This document shows positions 6,392 through 7,968 of a stretch of DNA of 7,968 nt, one piece after another. The notes under the pieces were generated by a model, which saw only the letters and a program-made list of their open reading frames with translations, was not told the origin of the DNA and searched no databases. The translations under genes and the position numbers were made by a program. Source of the DNA: an uncultured Rikenellaceae bacterium (GTDB lineage: Bacteria > Bacteroidota > Bacteroidia > Bacteroidales > Rikenellaceae). Positions within the stretch are counted from its first letter, which is position 1; the number at the start of each line of letters is the position of its first letter. The stretch is from assembly GCA_947038135.1 (NCBI GenBank), contig CAMQVM010000059.1, positions 1 to 7,968 of the forward strand, in the 5' to 3' direction.

Positions 6392-7246
6392 CTATTTATT
6401 GAATTTTTCATCTATTATATTTGCTAGCTCAGCAGTCGCACTGCAATTTTGAGCCTTTGCAAAATTTTCGTGTATATATAGCATTGCCATGTCTGAGTCG
6501 TCTATTTCATTTAACTCAGACATTAATATAGAGTACAACTCATGGTCGCCACCGCATAACTGCTCTACTATCTCCTCTTTTAATATAGGTGATATTGCCA
6601 GCTCTAACCCTACAGGCATCTCGATGATATCTGCTTGGGTGGTGGGTGCTAGATCTGCTTCTGGCTCTGGTGCTGTTTCTTTTTCTGTTACATCTTTGGT
6701 GTTGTCCTTATCATCGGTGTAAGATGAAACGTTACAGTTAATGCTTGGCTCTTCATAGCGCTCAGTATCTTCATACGTATCTATATCTGATTTAGCATCT
6801 AACTGAGCATTTAACTCATCATAAGTTTCAACATCAGCGGTCGAATCATCTTGGCTGTCTGATATAGAAGTGCTACATATCTCAAATTCAACCTTAGGTT
6901 CAACTTTTGAGTGGTCGCTGCGGATATCACTAGTTTTATCACTAGGCTCATCAGTTTCAGTAGAATCTGAATCAGTCTCAGTAGAATCTGAATCATTTTC
7001 ATCAGCGTGAGAGTCGTAGATTATAACACCACCATTATCAAAATCATCATTAACATCATCGCCAATGATATCATCATCGATATCACTATCGAAATTATCA
7101 TCGACAATAATTCTATTTGCAGCAACATATAAGTTGCGGATACCTTGAAGTATGATATCTTTATCAATCAAACAAATTGACCCTTTTTCACTACGCTCTT
7201 CTATAAAATCATGAAGTGCTTCTGCTTTAATAAGTAGATCTTTCAT
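6392..7246 (-). CDS. Highly acidic low-complexity hypothetical protein upstream of rsmI
   Basis: I do not recognise this 284-residue protein. It has three parts. Residues 1-49 are ordered and helical (KAEALHDFIEERSEKG, then LQGIRNLYVAANRIIVD). Residues ~50-205 are a disordered Asp/Glu/Ser/Thr linker with runs such as DSDIDDDIIGDD and a duplicated seven-residue unit DSDSTET (85-98). Residues ~206-284 are again ordered and helical (LAISPILKEEIVEQLCGGD, then ELANIIDEKFNK). There is no signal peptide or membrane segment, so it is probably cytoplasmic. Two folded ends on an acidic tether suggest a binding or scaffold role, but that is only inference. I start at the ATG at 7246; a GTG lies one codon upstream. 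Its TAG touches the rsmI ATG, so it is the first cistron of the operon. Coding is supported by the tight junction and the non-random ordered ends. Confidence 0.8.
   Translation of the reverse strand: MKDLLIKAEALHDFIEERSEKGSICLIDKDIILQGIRNLYVAANRIIVDDNFDSDIDDDIIGDDVNDDFDNGGVIIYDSHADENDSDSTETDSDSTETDEPSDKTSDIRSDHSKVEPKVEFEICSTSISDSQDDSTADVETYDELNAQLDAKSDIDTYEDTERYEEPSINCNVSSYTDDKDNTKDVTEKETAPEPEADLAPTTQADIIEMPVGLELAISPILKEEIVEQLCGGDHELYSILMSELNEIDDSDMAMLYIHENFAKAQNCSATAELANIIDEKFNK
6951..6992 (-). repeat. Two tandem 21-bp coding repeats in the acidic protein gene
   Basis: Units 6951-6971 and 6972-6992 are identical except for one T/C difference (6956 against 6977), and a few bases of a third unit begin at 6993. 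The period is 21 bp, so gain or loss of units keeps the frame and adds or removes DSDSTET. It lies in the disordered acidic linker and probably arose by replication slippage. The low divergence implies recent duplication. Confidence 0.85.
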
Positions 7247-7266
7247 CACAGTTATTGTTTTTTGTT

Positions 7267-7297
7267 TTTGTAAAGGTAAATAATATTTTTAACTTTG
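7267..7297 (+). promoter_or_regulatory. Bacteroides-type promoter for thyA
   Basis: TTTG at 7267-7270 and TAACTTTG at 7290-7297 match the -33 (TTTG) and -7 (TAnnTTTG) consensus exactly, separated by 19 nt, which is the preferred spacing. Transcription should start near 7304, about 20 nt before the thyA ATG, leaving a short AT-rich leader with no Shine-Dalgarno site. This is the best promoter match in the window. Confidence 0.72.
7271..7278 (-). promoter_or_regulatory. Weak candidate -7 element for the acidic gene / rsmI operon
   Basis: Read on the minus strand this is TACCTTTA, seven of eight positions of TAnnTTTG when the two free bases are counted. TTAG lies 21 nt further upstream as a poor -33. 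It would start transcripts about 18 nt before the ATG at 7246 and would overlap the thyA promoter spacer, so the two divergent promoters could compete. It is the best candidate in the 77-bp gap, but weak. Confidence 0.25.
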
Positions 7298-7323
7298 TGC
7301 TAAAATATAAATATTATTTATTC

Positions 7324-7968
7324 ATGAAACAATATTTAACACTACTAAAAGCTGTCTGTAACAACGGTACTCTTAAGGGAGATCGCACAGGCACAGGTAC
7401 CAAAAGCACTTTCGGTTATCAAATGCGTTTTGATCTAAAAGAGGGCTTTCCGATGCTTACAACAAAGAAATTGCATCTTCGCTCTATTATATATGAGCTG
7501 CTTTGGTTCTTAAAAGGCAGTACAAATGTTCAATATTTGCAAGAAAATAAAGTTTCTATTTGGGACGAATGGGCTGATGAAAATGGTGAGCTTGGACCAG
7601 TATATGGAAAACAATGGCGTAGCTGGGAAGGGGCAAATGGTGCAACAATTGACCAAATTTCTGCTGTTATTGATATGATTAAAAAAAATCCTGACTCTCG
7701 TAGGCTTATAGTTTCTGCTTGGAATGTTGCCGATATAGAGAATATGGCGCTACCTCCATGTCATGCTCTATTTCAGTTTTATGTAGCCGATGGCAAGCTA
7801 TCGTGTCAGCTCTATCAACGTAGCGCCGATATATTTTTAGGTGTGCCATTTAATGTTGCCTCTTATGCTCTGCTCACAATGATGATTGCGCAGGTTACAG
7901 GGTTAGAGGTAGGCGAATTTGTACATACCCTTGGCGATGCTCACCTATATTTAAACCACCAAGAGCAG
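7324..7968 (+). CDS. thyA: Thymidylate synthase, 3' end outside window
   Basis: ThyA converts dUMP and 5,10-methylenetetrahydrofolate to dTMP and dihydrofolate, the only de novo route to thymidylate where ThyX is absent. The first 215 codons are present; the E. coli enzyme has 264 residues, so about 50 are missing at the right edge. Residue numbers coincide with E. coli ThyA: R21, E58, W80, Y94, R126/R127, catalytic C146 in LPPCHALFQFYV, Q165-R166-S167, D169, N177, H207 and Y209 are all present. This numbering also confirms the ATG at 7324 (MKQYLTLLKA) and shows no insertion in the small domain. The gene is divergent from the acidic gene / rsmI operon and has its own strong promoter. A dihydrofolate reductase gene often follows thyA, but that region is outside the window. 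Confidence 0.98.
   Translation, partial: MKQYLTLLKAVCNNGTLKGDRTGTGTKSTFGYQMRFDLKEGFPMLTTKKLHLRSIIYELLWFLKGSTNVQYLQENKVSIWDEWADENGELGPVYGKQWRSWEGANGATIDQISAVIDMIKKNPDSRRLIVSAWNVADIENMALPPCHALFQFYVADGKLSCQLYQRSADIFLGVPFNVASYALLTMMIAQVTGLEVGEFVHTLGDAHLYLNHQEQ

Noticed and set aside
6811..7002. Alternative minus-strand frame with a Leu/Ile/Lys-rich repeat product
   Set aside because: It is a shifted reading of the low-complexity Asp/Ser repeats in the acidic gene; the repetitive look comes from the repeat DNA.
7247..7249. GTG start one codon before the acidic gene's ATG
   Set aside because: The adjacent ATG is the more usual start, and the extra codon changes nothing else.

Overview
The window looks like chromosomal DNA of a member of the Bacteroidota, most likely Bacteroidales. 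It is AT-rich. Two intergenic regions carry matches to the Bacteroides-type promoter (-33 TTTG, -7 TAnnTTTG) instead of -35/-10 boxes. Start codons are preceded by A-rich stretches, not clear Shine-Dalgarno sites. The predicted proteins are typical of the phylum: a lipoprotein M60 metallopeptidase, a small outer-membrane beta-barrel protein and a patatin of the YjjU type. No genus can be assigned from the sequence alone.

Left part, plus strand (1-3337). The window opens inside a patatin-like phospholipase whose N-terminal part, with the nucleophile serine, lies outside. After about 230 bp holding a candidate promoter and a strongly structured leader (hairpins at 855-869 and 880-913) comes a complete 789-residue surface lipoprotein with an F5/8C/CBM32-like domain and an M60 zinc-peptidase domain (HEXXH-x14-E). 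It is probably a secreted mucin or O-glycoprotein protease. A 21-bp perfect hairpin (3445-3494) acts as a bidirectional terminator between this gene and the convergent minus-strand operon.

Middle and right, minus strand (7246 down to 3635). Five cistrons are packed as a probable operon. In transcription order they are: a very acidic low-complexity protein of unknown function; rsmI (16S rRNA C1402 2'-O-methyltransferase), which starts on the base after the acidic gene's stop; a DUF389 integral membrane protein overlapping rsmI by 23 nt; a doubtful Cys-containing small ORF overlapping the DUF389 end; and a 173-residue outer-membrane beta-barrel protein. Apart from rsmI, none of these has a function that can be read from sequence.

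Right edge, plus strand (7324-7968). thyA (thymidylate synthase) is divergent from the operon and has an excellent Bacteroides-type promoter. The window cuts it after codon 215, with the catalytic Cys146 and the dUMP-binding residues intact.

There are no tRNA or rRNA genes, insertion sequences, CRISPR arrays or phage genes. Most of the window is ordinary housekeeping and envelope content. The parts most worth following up are the structured leader of the M60 gene, the acidic rsmI-linked protein with its 21-bp coding repeat, and the small ORF at 4173-4361. I see no convincing evidence for a wholly new multi-gene system.
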